From NCBI GenBank assembly GCA_947471745.1, contig CANJKZ010000952.1, positions 80,001 to 144,000 of the forward strand: 64,000 nt of DNA, read 5' to 3'. Made by a program: the position numbers and the translations under genes. A model generated the notes under the pieces. The model had not been told where the DNA came from and searched no databases. It saw only the letters and a list, made by a program, of their open reading frames with translations. The stretch is from Closterium sp. Naga37s-1. Lineage: Eukaryota > Streptophyta > Zygnematophyceae > Desmidiales > Closteriaceae. The first letter of the stretch is position 1; the number at the start of each line of letters is the position of its first letter. Below are positions 1-11,800 of the stretch, one piece after another.

Positions 1-382
1 CGGCACTCACAAGTCCTTGAGGGGTGGCACTCACAAGTCCTTGAGGGGCGGCACTCACAAGTCCTTGAGGGGCGGCACTCACAAGTCCTTGAGGGGCGGC
101 ACTCACAAGTCCTTGAGGGGTGGCACTCACAAGTCCTTGAGGGGCGGCACTCACAAGTCCTTGAGGGGTGGCACTCACAAGTCCTTGAGGGGCGGCACTC
201 ACAAGTCCTTGAGGGGCGGCACTCACAAGTCCTTGAGGGGCGGCACTCACAAGTCCTTGAGGGGCGGCACTCACAAGTCCTTGAGGGGCGGCACTCACAA
301 GTCCTTGAGGGGCGGCACTCACAAGTCCTTGAGGGGCGGCACTCACAAGTCCTTGAGGGGCGGCACTCACAAGTCCTTGAGG
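1..382 (-). repeat. 24-bp splice-donor minisatellite, LRR gene exon 10
   Basis: About 16 tandem copies run off the left edge. Read on the minus strand, each unit is 12 exon bases (CCTCAAGGACTT) followed by 12 intron bases (GTGAGTGCCGCC). The exon part equals the true end of the exon at 371-436, and each copy carries a perfect GTGAGT donor. The unit is a multiple of three. Only T/C variants of the intron part are seen. Confidence 0.9.
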
Positions 383-3300
383 CGGGGGAGGAACCACGTG
401 GAGGGCAGGCTGGGCAGCACGTTGTTGCTCCAGTAGCTGCGGGGAAGGAAGTGGTGTGGGGGGGGGGGGGTTGGGGAGGGTGCAGGGCATACGGAAGGCC
501 GTGGGTGGGTTGGGTTCAGAGGGAAGCACTGCTTGGTTTCGAGTGCAGCACGGCGTGCATGGCTGGATTGGGTACTGAGGGGAAGGGGCAGTAAGTGCGA
601 TGCAGAGGTGAGTGGATGGACGTGGGGTTGGTGAGGTTGGTGGCACGCACATGAGAGTGAGGTTGGTGACACGCACATGACAGTGAGGTTGGTGGCACGC
701 ACATGAGAGTGAGGTTGGTGACACGCACATGACAGTGAGGTTGGTGGCACGCACATGCCAGTGAGGTTGGTGGCACGCACATGCCAGTGAGGTTGGTGAC
801 ACGCACATGACAGTGAGGTTGGTGGCACGCACATGACAGTGAGGTTGGTGGCACGCACATGAGAGTGAGGTTGGTGGCACGCACATGAGAGTGAGGTTGG
901 TGGTACGCACATGACAGTGAGGTTGGTGGCACGCACATGACAGTGAGGTTGGTGGTACGCACATGACAGTGAGGTTGGTGGCACGCACATGAGAGTGAGG
1001 TTGGTGGTACGCACATGACAGTGAGGTTGGTGGTACGCACATGACAGTGAGGTTGGTGGTACGCACATGACAGTGAGGTTGGTGGCACGCACATGACAGT
1101 GAGGTTGGTGTTGTTGAAGGCCGCTGGGATGGGATGGGTGAGGCGGTTGCTGTCCACCAGCCTGGGATGCGGTGGGGGGAGGATTGGGGGGGAGGAGAAA
1201 GAGGGAGAGGACGATGAGAATGAATAGGACGGGTGCTCTGGGATGGGATGGGTGAGCCGGTTGCTGTCCACCAGCCTGCTTCGTGATGCATGAGAGGATG
1301 GCAGCAGGGATAGGTTGAGAGACAGGGAGGGGGGGACATGGAGGGATCGGAACTCTGGGAGGGATCGGACATGGCAGAAACGATCTATGCGGGTGCATGG
1401 AACTGCTGGTGGGCTGTGAGTGGCACGCACTCTGCTGCCTGCCGCCACTCACACGCACTCTGCTGCCTGCCAACACTCACACGCACTCTGCTGCCTGCCG
1501 CCACTCACACGTGCTCTGCTGCCTGCCGCCACTCAAACGTGCTCTGCTGCCTGCCGCCACTCACACGTGCTCTGCTGCCTGCCGCCACTCACACGTTCTC
1601 TGCTGCCTGCCGCCACTCACACGTGCTCTGCTGCCTGCCGCCACTCACACGTGCTCTGCTGCCTGCCGCCACTCACACGTGCTCTGCTGCCTGCCGCCAC
1701 TCACACGTGCTCTGCTGCCTGCCGCCACTCACACGTGCTCTAGCTTGGGTAGTCTGCTGATGTGCGCCGGCACTGAGGTGAGCAGGTTGCGACTCATGTG
1801 GCTGGGTAGGAGGGAGAGGGGGGGGAAAAAGGGGAGTGGGGAAAAACAAAGAGGTGAGAAAGGAACGGAAAGTAGGAACGCACACCACACACACACGCGC
1901 ACCACACTCGCACTCGCACCACACTTACACACACACCCCACTCACAAGCGCACCCCACTCACACGCGCACCCCACTCAAACACGCACCCCACTCACACGC
2001 ACCCCGCTCACACGCACCACACTCACACACGCACCATACTCACACGCGCACCCCACTCACAGGTGCCCTAGCTGGTTGGCCCCTTGAGACGAGGGCACGG
2101 TGCCCTCAATGCGGTTGTCCATGACGTCCCACATGTACAGCCGCTGCAATGAGCTCACTGCTACATGCATACCCCACCCCCACCCCCCACCCCCCACCCC
2201 CCACCCCAACCCCCACCCCCACCCCACCCCACGCACAGGTGACCGAGCTCGTTGGCGCCCACAAAGGAGGGCACGACCCCCTCGATGCGGTTGTCCATGA
2301 TGTCCCACATGTACAGCCGCTGCATGGCGCTCACGGTGGATGGGATGGACCCCGACAGCCCGTTCTGGTTCGCCAGGAAGAACCGCAGGCTCGCCAACCG
2401 CCCCACTGTGGATGGGATGGACCCTGTGAGGTTGCACCCGTGCACGTCGCTGGGTGGGGGGAGGAGGGGAGACGAGAGGCGGGCACGGGGTGCATGGGTG
2501 GGTGCACGGGGAGGGGGAGCACAGGAAGGGGGAGGTAGAGCAGAGGGCGGGTGTGAAGGGGCCCCGAGAGGTGGTTACGGTTGACCAGAAAGAACTTGAG
2601 GCTCGCCAGGCGCCCCACTGTGGCTGGGATGGAGCCTGTGAGGTTGCACCCGTGCACGTCGCTGGGTGGGGAGGGGAGGAGGGGGAGTGGGGGAGGAGGG
2701 GGAGTGGGGGAGGAGGGCAGGGGATGCACGGGGAGGGGGGCACGGGGAAGGGGAGGGAGGTACAGCACAGGGCGGGTTGGGAGGGACCCTGCTAAACTGC
2801 TCCCGTGGGGAGGGAGTGGGGAGGGAGTGGGGAGGGAGTGGGGAGGGAGTGGGGAGGGGAGAGCATGTCGAAGGAGGGCAGATGATGGGCATGGGAAGGA
2901 TGCGCGCGAGTGCTTACCGCAAGGGCAGTGCGCATGACACTCACAGCAGCGCACACAGGGGGTGGCGCGTGCCTAAGAGCACTCACAGCAGCGTGAGGTG
3001 GGCGAGGTTGCCAAGGGCGTCCGGCAGGCTGCCTGTGAGCTTCGGGTTCAGCGCCAGATTGCTGCCAGGGGGGGCGCGGGGGGCACAGGAAGAGTGGCAA
3101 GGGGAGGCCAAAGGAGGCGAGTGTGAGGGTGAGTGGGAAGGCGAGCGGTTGGCGGTAGGGTGTGTGTGTAGCAATGCCGTGGCAGCTGGCTGTGTGATGC
3201 GTGCAGTGTGTGGGAGGCGGATGGAAGGGGTGATGTGTGCGTGACTCTCGAGGACTCTTGAGGCCTCCTGGGGGCCCTTTGTGACTATCTGGGACCCTTT

Positions 3301-4873
3301 GTGACTATCTGGGACCCATCGGGCAACGTGCAAGTGGCGTGAGCGAGTGGGAACAGCGGGGCGACGAGGAGAAGGCGGTTCCAGGGGGTGGGAGGACGAG
3401 GAGGGCGCGGGCGGCGGGACTGACAGCAAGCGCAGCGCGGTGAGATCGAAGACGGCGGCGGGCAGATCGCCCGTGAGACGCGCGTCCTGTAGATCGCTGT
3501 GGGGGGGAGGGGACGAGGCGGTTGGGGGGGAGAGGGGGAGGAGAGGGAAGGGGGAGAGGTGGGGAGACGGGGCGAAAAGGGAGAATGCAGGGGTGGAGAT
3601 GACTGATGAGGGTGAGGGAGGGATGGGGAACCGTCGAGAGTGTTTGGGAAAGGGCGAGTGGAGGTAAGCCGCTGGGAGGGTGTGAGAAAGCTGCCTTTGC
3701 GGAGTGAACGGGTAGTGCTGGCGCGCACTCTTACAAACCCCCTTTCCATCCCGTGCCCTATGCCTCACCCTCCCCGTCGCCCCTGACTTATGGTCGTCGC
3801 TGACGCCCTGCCGCGCATGCACACACGCGCTCATGCTCAACGTAACACGGGCACAGACAGCCGGGGTTTGGCACTCATTGGAGCGCACGCCGCACCCACT
3901 CCGAATCCCCCGCGTCACACGAATTCCACCACCTATGATGGCAAACGGTGGAGCATCGCGTGTAGTAAGGCCCTCCGCCGACACAGCGCAGACCCCCATC
4001 AAGGCCACACCCGCGCCCCCCCCCCCCTTTCTCGTCCCCCCCCCCGCGGGACTCACAGCTCCGCCACCACGTTGTACGTCCCGCCCGCGTTGCACCGCAC
4101 GCCCGCCCACGAGCTCTGCGCGTCCGGCCCGCACGGGTCGTCGCCCGCCCACGAATTGAACGGCGGCTCGTCAGGTCGCCCCACTGCCGCCGCCACCTGC
4201 CGCAGCGCCGCCACTGTGGGGCGCGGGGGGTTGGGCGGAGGGCGGGAGAGGAGCGCGGGCGGGGCAGGGGAGGGGATAGATACGATTAACGTGTGTGGGG
4301 GGCAGCGCGGCCATTTTCTGTACCATACAGAAGGTGGGTTCGCACGCCGCTGAGAGACGTGGATCGCCGCTGCGTTCGGAACGCTGAAAACTGGGAAATG
4401 GAGGTTGCGAGTGGACGAAGGGAATCGGGGAGGGGGGTTGGGGGGGGGGCTGCGTGGTGGGATCGGCTCGAAGAGAATGAGGAGTAGCCGGGGCAGGGTT
4501 GCGAGCGCGCGTTGGAAAACAGATTGCGAGCGCTGTGGGAGGGAATGGTAGTGAATCCAAGAAATCTGAGGCGGAAGATTACTGGTCTAATATTCTGCCT
4601 GTTTTCCCGCTTGATAAACAGCGCGCGTGACGTGGACGAAGACGACAGGCGCTCGCTGCCGCAGACGACGCCAAAAAACGGGGGACGACGAAGGTGCGAT
4701 CGATTGGAAACGCATTCCAAGCCGAGAACGATCCGTATTTGACGACGAGAATTACCGTGAGCGGGATCGGTGGCCGCGAGCACGAATGCTGGCCGCAGGC
4801 CGACCAGCGCGAGCGATGCGAAGAGCCATGCAATCCGCTCCGGGGAGAATTTTTTATCCGAGTCGCAAGCCAT
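371..4873 (-). CDS. LRR receptor-like protein, N-terminal part (multi-exon, partial)
   Basis: Exons on the minus strand, joined by phase: 4756-4873, 4057-4213, 3425-3496, 2987-3061, 2237-2449, 1733-1801, 1093-1161, 371-436; the rest lies beyond the window. Exon 1 starts with ATG at 4873 and encodes a hydrophobic signal peptide ([13 protein letters not shown], then VLA-A). Exon 2 encodes an LRR N-terminal cap of the W-GDDPCG...W-GVRC type. Later exons are mostly 66-75 nt and each encodes about one leucine-rich repeat, for example [16 protein letters not shown] and [18 protein letters not shown]. From exon 2 on, every junction is phase 2, the classic LRR exon pattern. The product is expected to be a secreted or plasma-membrane ectodomain. 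Whether a transmembrane segment and kinase follow cannot be seen. Divergently transcribed from the PIG-L gene. Three of its last introns carry donor minisatellites. Confidence 0.8.
632..1110 (-). repeat. 26-bp splice-donor minisatellite, LRR gene exon 9
   Basis: About 18 copies. On the minus strand each unit is intron GTGCGTGC plus exon CACCAACCTCACTGTCAT. The exon part is the true 3' end of the LRR exon at 1093-1161 (NTNLTVM). Variants GAGAG/GCCAG/GACAG alternate along the array. The unit length is not a multiple of three. Confidence 0.9.
1218..1283 (-). pseudogene. Decayed duplicate of LRR exon 9
   Basis: The minus strand repeats the start of the 1093-1161 exon (AG|GCTGGTGGACAGCAACCG, encoding [12 protein letters not shown]) but then diverges and has no equivalent 3' end or donor. 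It looks like a partial exon duplication lying in the intron. Confidence 0.65.
1426..1741 (-). repeat. 28-bp splice-donor minisatellite, LRR gene exon 8
   Basis: About 11 copies. On the minus strand each unit is intron GTGAGTGGCGGCAGGCAGC plus exon AGAGCACGT, copied from the end of the exon at 1733-1801 (LPKLEHV). Each copy keeps a GTGAGT donor; a few copies vary at one base. Confidence 0.9.
1885..2065 (-). repeat. Degenerate 17-20 bp array with GTGAGTGGGGTGCG core
   Basis: CACGCGCACCCCACTCA-type repeats, about ten degenerate copies. On the minus strand each contains GTGAGT or GTGTGAGT. The array begins directly after the donor of the exon-like copy ending at 2066, so it may be a worn donor-type array, but the exon-derived part is not recognisable. 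Confidence 0.6.
2066..2149 (-). pseudogene. Partial duplicate of the 3' half of LRR exon 2237-2449
   Basis: Encodes [19 protein letters not shown] and GANQLGHL, nearly the same as [19 protein letters not shown] and GANELGHL in the exon at 2237-2449. It ends at a good GTGAGT donor, but no acceptor in the right phase is visible, so it is probably an exon relic. Confidence 0.6.
2237..2449 (-). other. 213-nt LRR exon with duplicated surroundings
   Basis: The largest exon of the LRR gene (70 codons plus split codons, phase 2 at both ends). It reads [18 protein letters not shown]... and carries about three leucine-rich repeats. Both neighbours (2066-2149 and 2580-2672) are partial copies of it, so this part of the gene has expanded by local duplication. 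Confidence 0.75.
2580..2672 (-). pseudogene. Partial duplicate of the 5' half of LRR exon 2237-2449
   Basis: Encodes [18 protein letters not shown] and [15 protein letters not shown] with a proper acceptor, but available donors (GTAACC, GTCAAC) leave the wrong phase for the next exon. Skipping it keeps the frame. It may be an alternative exon or a dead copy. Confidence 0.55.
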
Positions 4874-5869
4874 TTTGGTCCTCTACCTCTGTGATTAGTG
4901 AAGGTAGGGAGAAATCGAACCGCACTAAAGGGATACGCGACTTGCGAGCCTAGTCTCTCGACCTAGTTGATATTCTTCGGTGCCGAGCTCGACTGGTATT
5001 GGAGCTGCGTGAACTGGCAAGCTGGCACGGAAAACCGAAAGGTAAGGCGGGAGCGTTTCGATGCACAGGCGTACGATGGACGTCTGTCAGCTGGTCGCGA
5101 ACACCAAGGTGGAGCAAGGCCAAGAAACACGGCAGTGGCAGCGACGTTCCTGTGGAGGCGTCACAAATGTCTGAACTGAAGGCAGTTCAGAGATGCTTTT
5201 TCGAAAGCAAGGAAACGTCAGTCGCATCAAAGCAGCAATCACCGTCCAACCCAGATTCCATCCCGTTTTGTTTGAGTTGAAGGCAACGAAATTATTGGTG
5301 GCGACAGCGAGTGGCCCTCCGTGTCTTGCTCGTATGCTCACGCGCCGCGTCGGTGTGGTTCTAGCGAAGAGATCGCGAAGTCGATGCCTGCACCGCTTGC
5401 AGGCGAAAACCAACTTCTGGGACCGAAACGGAGTTACCAGAGGTTTCCGTGTCGTGGAAGTGAAGCTTATGGCGGCCGAATAATTGTCCGGCAAGCGCAA
5501 TTCGCGTTGAGCAGGGACTCGCTTCCCAGATCGCATTGCATGTTGAAAGTTGTGTATGATTTAAATTGACTTTCCATATATCGCACCTTACTCCATCGCG
5601 TACAACGCTACCCCTTACTCCAACGCGTACAACGCTACCCCTTACTCCAACGCGTCCAACTCCTTACATCGCACCTTACTACATCGCATTCCCTGGATTT
5701 TTCCTTACATCGCACCTTGCTCTACCCATTTCTCTAGCTATTAACTTTTGGCGGCTAGAAACAGCATCAGTTCTTACGCACTGCGCGTGTACCTACTAAC
5801 GCGTACGAGGTCTTCAGCATATCACCACAGGTGGAGCAGCCTTCCACCCGGCTGACTCCATCACCCGCC
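4874..5869. promoter_or_regulatory. Divergent intergenic region between LRR and PIG-L genes
   Basis: About 1 kb between the two start codons must hold both promoters. No convincing coding sequence is present. At 5577-5670 there are about three 27-bp direct repeats containing CCTTACTCCAACGCGTACAA, followed by related CATCGCACCTTACT segments. No clear TATA box could be assigned. Confidence 0.5.
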
Positions 5870-8800
5870 ATGGCGAGCAGCGAGGCAGCGCGGGATGCGG
5901 GGAGGCAAGGAGGCAGCGGCGCGGCGAGGTGCGAGGAGGTGGCGGCGGGGCTCGTGATCGCGCACCCCGACGACGAGTCCATGTGCGCCCCGCCTCCCCG
6001 CCTCTCCGCCTCCCCGCCTCCCCGCCGCCCCGCCTCCCCGCCGCCCCGCCTCTCCGCCTCCCCGCCTCTCCGCCTCCCCGCCGCCCCGCCGCCCCGCCTC
6101 TCCGCCTCCCCGCCTCCCCGCCGCCCCGCCTCCCCGCCGCCCCGCCGCCCCGCCTCCCCGCCTCCCCGCCTCCCCACCTCCCCGCCTTCCCGCCTCCCCG
6201 CCTCTCCGGCTCCTCGCCTCCCAGTCCTCGCACGCCTCTCTTGCACCCCGCCTCGCCTCGCCTAACCTCGCCTCGTCTCCGCCCTCCTCGCCCGCCGCGA
6301 TCACCCGCCGCTCCTGCCGCCATAGCCGCGCGCTGCTACCCTGCCTCTCTCCCCGCCATCCGCCCTCCCTATTCTCACCTCCGCATTTCACTTCCGTCCA
6401 TATCTCCCTTCTCCGCTGCCCTCCTCTCTTTCGCTCTCTCCTGCGCTCCCCCCTTCCCTCCGCCACCCCCCCGCACGCGCAGGTTCTTCGTGCCCACGCT
6501 GCGCGCGCTGGTCGCGCAGCCCTCCGCGGTGCAGCAGCTCGTGTCGTCCACGGCGCTGCCACAAGCAGACTCGACGCAGCACGGCGCGCGCTGCGCCCTG
6601 CACATCCTCTGCCTCTCCTCAGGTGCCCTCCTCTGCCTCTCCTCAGGTGCCATCCTCTGCCTCTCCTCAGGTGCCATCCTCTGCCTCTCCTCAGGTGCCA
6701 TCCTCTGCCTCTCCTCAGGTGCCATCCTCTGCCTCTCCTCAGGTGCCCTCCTCTGCCTCTCCTCAGGTGCCATCCTCTGCCTCTCCTCAGGTGCCCTCCT
6801 CTGCCTCTCCGCAGGTGCCATCCTCTGCCTCTCCTCAGGTGCCCTCCTCTGCCTCTCCTCAGGTGCCATCCTCTGCCTCTCCTCAGGTGCCATCCTCTGC
6901 CTCTCCTCAGGTGCCATCCTCTGCCTCTCCTCAGGTGCCATCCTCTGCCTCTCCTCAGGTGCCATCCTCTGCCTCTCCTCAGGTGCCCTCCTCTGCCTCT
7001 CCTCAGGTGCCCTCCTCTGCCTCTCCTCAGGTGCCATCCTCTGCCTCTCCTCAGGTGCCATCCTCTGCCTCTCCTCAGGTGCCATCCTCTGCCTCTCCTC
7101 AGGTGCCCTCCTCTGCCTCTCCTCAGGTGCCCTCCTCTGCCTCTCCTCAGGTGCCATCCTCTGCCTCTCCTCAGGTGCCCTCCTCTGACTCTCCTCAGGT
7201 GCCCTCCTCTGCCTCTCCTCAGGTGCCATCCTCTGCCTCTCCTCAGGTGCCCTCCTCTGCCTCTCCTCAGGTGCCATCCTCTGCCTCTCCTCAGGTGCCA
7301 TCCTCTGCCTCTCCTCAGGTGCCATCCTCTGCCTCTCCTCAGGTGCCCTCCTCTGCCTCTCCTCAGGTGCCCTCCTCTGCCTCTCCTCAGGTGCCCTCCT
7401 CTGCCTCTCCTCAGGTGCCATCCTCTGCCTCTCCTCAGGTGCCATCCTCTGCCTCTCCTCAGGTGCCCTCCTCTGCCTCTCCTCAGGTGCCCTCCTCTGC
7501 CTCTCTTCAGGTGCCATCCTCTGCCTCTCCTCAGGTGCCCTCCTCTGCCTCTCCTCAGGTGCCATCCTCTGCCTCTCCTCAGGTGCCATCCTCTGCCTCT
7601 CCTCAGGTGCCCTCCTCTGCCTCTCCTCAGGTGCCATCCTCTGCCTCTCCTCAGGTGCCATCCTCTGCCTCTCCTCAGGTGCCATCCTCTGCCTCTCCTC
7701 AGGTGCCATCCTCTGCCTCTCCTCAGGTGCCATCCTCTGCCTCTCCTCAGGTGCCATCCTCTGCCTCTCCTCAGGTGCCCTCCTCTGCCTCTCCTCAGGT
7801 GCCATCCTCTGCCTCTCCTCAGGTGCCCTCCTCTGCCTCTCCGCAGGTGCCATCCTCTGCCTCTCCTCAGGTGCCCTCCTCTGCCTCTCCTCAGGTGCCA
7901 TCCTCTGCCTCTCCTCAGGTGCCATCCTCTGCCTCTCCTCAGGTGCCATCCTCTGCCTCTCCTCAGGTGCCATCCTCTGCCTCTCCTCAGGTGCCATCCT
8001 CTGCCTCTCCTCAGGTGCCCTCCTCTGCCTCTCCTCAGGTGCCCTCCTCTGCCTCTCCTCAGGTGCCATCCTCTGCCTCTCCTCAGGTGCCATCCTCTGC
8101 CTCTCCTCAGGTGCCATCCTCTGCCTCTCCTCAGGTGCCCTCCTCTGCCTCTCCTCAGGTGCCCTCCTCTGCCTCTCCTCAGGTGCCATCCTCTGCCTCT
8201 CCTCAGGTGCCCTCCTCTGCCTCTCCTCAGGTGCCCTCCTCTGCCTCTCCTCAGGTGCCATCCTCTGCCTCTCCTCAGGTGCCCTCCTCTGCCTCTCCTC
8301 AGGTGCCATCCTCTGCCTCTCCTCAGGTGCCCTCCTCTGCCTCTCCTCAGGTGCCCTCCTCTGCCTCTCCTCAGGTGCCCTCCTCTGCCTCTCCTCAGGT
8401 GCCCTCCTCTGCCTCTCCTCAGGTGCCCTCCTCTGCCTCTCCTCAGGTGCCATCCTCTGCCTCTCCTCAGGTGCCCTCCTCTGCCTCTCTTCAGGTGCCA
8501 TCCTCTGCCTCTCCTCAGGTGCCCTCCTCTGCCTCTCCTCAGGTGCCATCCTCTGCCTCTCCTCAGGTGCCATCCTCTGCCTCTCCTCAGGTGCCCTCCT
8601 CTGCCTCTCCTCAGGTGCCATCCTCTGCCTCTCCTCAGGTGCCATCCTCTGCCTCTCCTCAGGTGCCATCCTCTGCCTCTCCTCAGGTGCCATCCTCTGC
8701 CTCTCCTCAGGTGCCATCCTCTGCCTCTCCTCAGGTGCCATCCTCTGCCTCTCCTCAGGTGCCCTCCTCTGCCTCTCCTCAGGTGCCATCCTCTGCCTCT

Positions 8801-11800
8801 CCTCAGGTGCCCTCCTCTGCCTCTCCGCAGGTGCCATCCTCTGCCTCTCCTCAGGTGCCCTCCTCTGCCTCTCCTCAGGTGCCATCCTCTGCCTCTCCTC
8901 AGGTGCCATCCTCTGCCTCTCCTCAGGTGCCATCCTCTGCCTCTCCTCAGGTGCCATCCTCTGCCTCTCCTCAGGTGCCATCCTCTGCCTCTCCTCAGGT
9001 GCCCTCCTCTGCCTCTCCTCAGGTGCCCTCCTCTGCCTCTCCTCAGGTGCCATCCTCTGCCTCTCCTCAGGTGCCATCCTCTGCCTCTCCTCAGGTGCCA
9101 TCCTCTGCCTCTCCTCAGGTGCCCTCCTCTGCCTCTCCTCAGGTGCCCTCCTCTGCCTCTCCTCAGGTGCCATCCTCTGCCTCTCCTCAGGTGCCCTCCT
9201 CTGCCTCTCCTCAGGTGCCCTCCTCTGCCTCTCCTCAGGTGCCATCCTCTGCCTCTCCTCAGGTGCCCTCCTCTGCCTCTCCTCAGGTGCCATACTCTGC
9301 CTCTCCTCAGGTGCCCTCCTCTGCCTCTCCTCAGGTGCCCTCCTCTGCCTCTCCTCAGGTGCCGTCCTCTGCCTCTCCTCAGGTGCCCTCCTCTGCCTCT
9401 CCTCAGGTGCCCTCCTCTGCCTCTCCTCAGGTGCCCTCCTCTGCCTCTCCTCAGGTGCCATCCTCTGCCTCTCCTCAGGTGCCCTCCTCTGCCTCTCCTC
9501 AGGTGCCATCCTCTGCCTCTCCTCAGGTGCCCTCCTCTGCCTCTCCTCAGGTGCCCTCCTCTGCCTCTCCTCAGGTGCCATCCTCTGCCTCTCCTCAGGT
9601 GCCCTCCTCTGCCTCTCCTCAGGTGCCCTCCTCTGCCTCTCCTCAGGTGCCATCCTCTGCCTCTCCTCAGGTGCCCTCCTCTGCCTCTCCTCAGGTGCCA
9701 TCCTCTGCCTCTCCTCAGGTGCCCTCCTCTGCCTCTCCTCAGGTGCCCTCCTCTGCCTCTCCTCAGGTGCCCTCCTCTGCCTCTCCTCAGGTGCCCTCCT
9801 CTGCCTCTCCTCAGGTGCCCTCCTCTGCCTCTCCTCAGGTGCCATCCTCTGCCTCTCCTCAGGTGCCATCCTCTGCCTCTCCTCAGGTGCCCTCCTCTGC
9901 CTCTCCTCAGGTGCCATCCTCTGCCTCTCCTCAGGTGCCCTCCTCTGCCTCTCCTCAGGTGCCCTCCTCTGCCTCTCCTCAGGTGCCCTCCTCTGCCTCT
10001 CCTCAGGTGCCATCCTCTGCCTCTCCTCAGGTGCCATCCTCTGCCTCTCCTCAGGTGCCCTCCTCTGCCTCTCCTCAGGTGCCATCCTCTGCCTCTCCTC
10101 AGGTGCCCTCCTCTGCCTCTCCTCAGGTGCCATCCTCTGCCTCTCCTCAGGTGCCATCCTCTGCCTCTCCTCAGGTGCCCTCCTCTGCCTCTCCTCAGGT
10201 GCCCTCCTCTGCCTCTCCTCAGGTGCCATCCTCTGCCTCTCCTCAGGTGCCCTCCTCTGCCTCTCCTCAGGTGCCATCCTCTGCCTCTCCTCAGGTGCCC
10301 TCCTCTGCCTCTCCTCAGGTGCCATCCTCTGCCTCTCCTCAGGTGCCATCCTCTGCCTCTCCTCAGGTGCCCTCCTCTGCCTCTCCTCAGGTGCCATCCT
10401 CTGCCTCTCCTCAGGTGCCATCCTCTGCCTCTCCTCAGGTGCCATCCTCTGCCCGCCGTGCTTTTCCTCTCTGCCATTGGCTCTCCTCTCTGCCGTTGAC
10501 TCTCCTCTCTGCCGTTGACTCTCCTCTCTGCCGTTGACTCTCCTCTCTGCCGTTGACTCTCCTCTCTGCCGTTGACTCCCCTCTCCTCTGTCTGTGCCGC
10601 GCCACCCCCTATTATCTCGCGCATCCCCTACGCCGTGTGCGCTACTGGGCAATGCAGAGGTGAATCAGAAGCCCAAATGCTTGCGCTCTACCCCCGGCCC
10701 CTCGCTGCAACGGAATGTCGCATTCTTTCCGCCTCTCAACAGTCTTCCCCCCCCTCTCTCTCCCTCCGCGCCCCACCAACTGGTCCCGGCAGGCAACGCG
10801 GAGGGGCTGGGCAGCACGCGCAGGGCGGAGCTGAAGGCAGCAGCGGCAAGCCTCGGGGTAGAGACAGGTTTGGGGTAGAGTTAGGCAGGGAGAGAGGTAA
10901 GAGACAGGCTCGGGTTAGAGAGAAGATTGGGGTAGAGAGAGGCTTGGGTTGGAAAGAGGCCCAGTCACTCCCCATCCCAACCCATTTTCTCCGATTCCAT
11001 CCACCCCATCCCATCCTCATCTTCCTTCCCCTTTGCTTCTCTGTTCTCACTCACACCCCTTTGTTCTCCTCTACAGTCACTCCCCTCACCGCACCCTCCT
11101 CACCTCAAAGCATCCCCCCTTCCCCCCCTCCCCCCTCCCTTTGCCTCGCCCTCTCTCCCCCCTCTCTGTGGCGCGCAGATAGCCCAGCAGTGCGTGGAGG
11201 TGGTGGACCATCCGCAGCTGCAGGTGCGCTGAGGGGCGAGTGAGGAGTGAGTGCGGGAGGTGAGGGGCGGGTGAGGGCGGTGAGGGGATGGGTTGACGTG
11301 GGTGAGGAGAGGAAGGGAGTGGGGCGGAAAGAAGCGAGCTGGGCAGATGGGAGTGCAAAGCACACATCCTTTCATCCACGTTGCAGCATTAGCCATCCGC
11401 CAATCCTTCTTCTGCACCCTCACTCCCCCGTCTCTCTTCACCGTTGATCTGCAGGATGGCATGGACCAATCCTGGCCGTCGGATGTAATTGCCGGCTTGG
11501 TCTCTGACTTTGTAAAAAGGCACCAAATAAAAACGGTGGGAGCAACGATGGGATGTGGGGGATGGGGTATGGGGGTTGGGGGTTGGGATGTGAGGGATGG
11601 GGTATGGGGAGGAATGGGGGATGTGATGTGAGGTATGTGTCCTTCCCTCCGCACTCTGCCCACCTCGCACACCTCGCTCCTCCCATCCTCCCCTCTGCCC
11701 CTCAGATCAGATGCTCTCCTTGCTCGCCTGGGGAAACTTCTGGCCTTCTTAGTCCCTTCTTTCCCCTCCATCCATTCCCCTGGGGATCCGGTCTGCCGTG

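Noticed and set aside
1..382. CRISPR-like regular direct repeats
   Set aside because: Units are directly tandem with no spacers, in a eukaryotic intron, and explained by the exon-intron junction copy.
4967..5560. Short frames in the LRR/PIG-L intergenic region
   Set aside because: No homology, no conserved motif, overlapping on both strands and lying where the divergent promoters should be.
5861..10652. Very long open frames on both strands over the 24-bp array (1,587, 1,425 and 1,304 codons)
   Set aside because: A 24-bp repeat without stops gives open frames in several phases. The peptides (HLRRGRG, PEERQR, VPSSASPQ) are pure repeat translation, and the region is explained as PIG-L intron 2.
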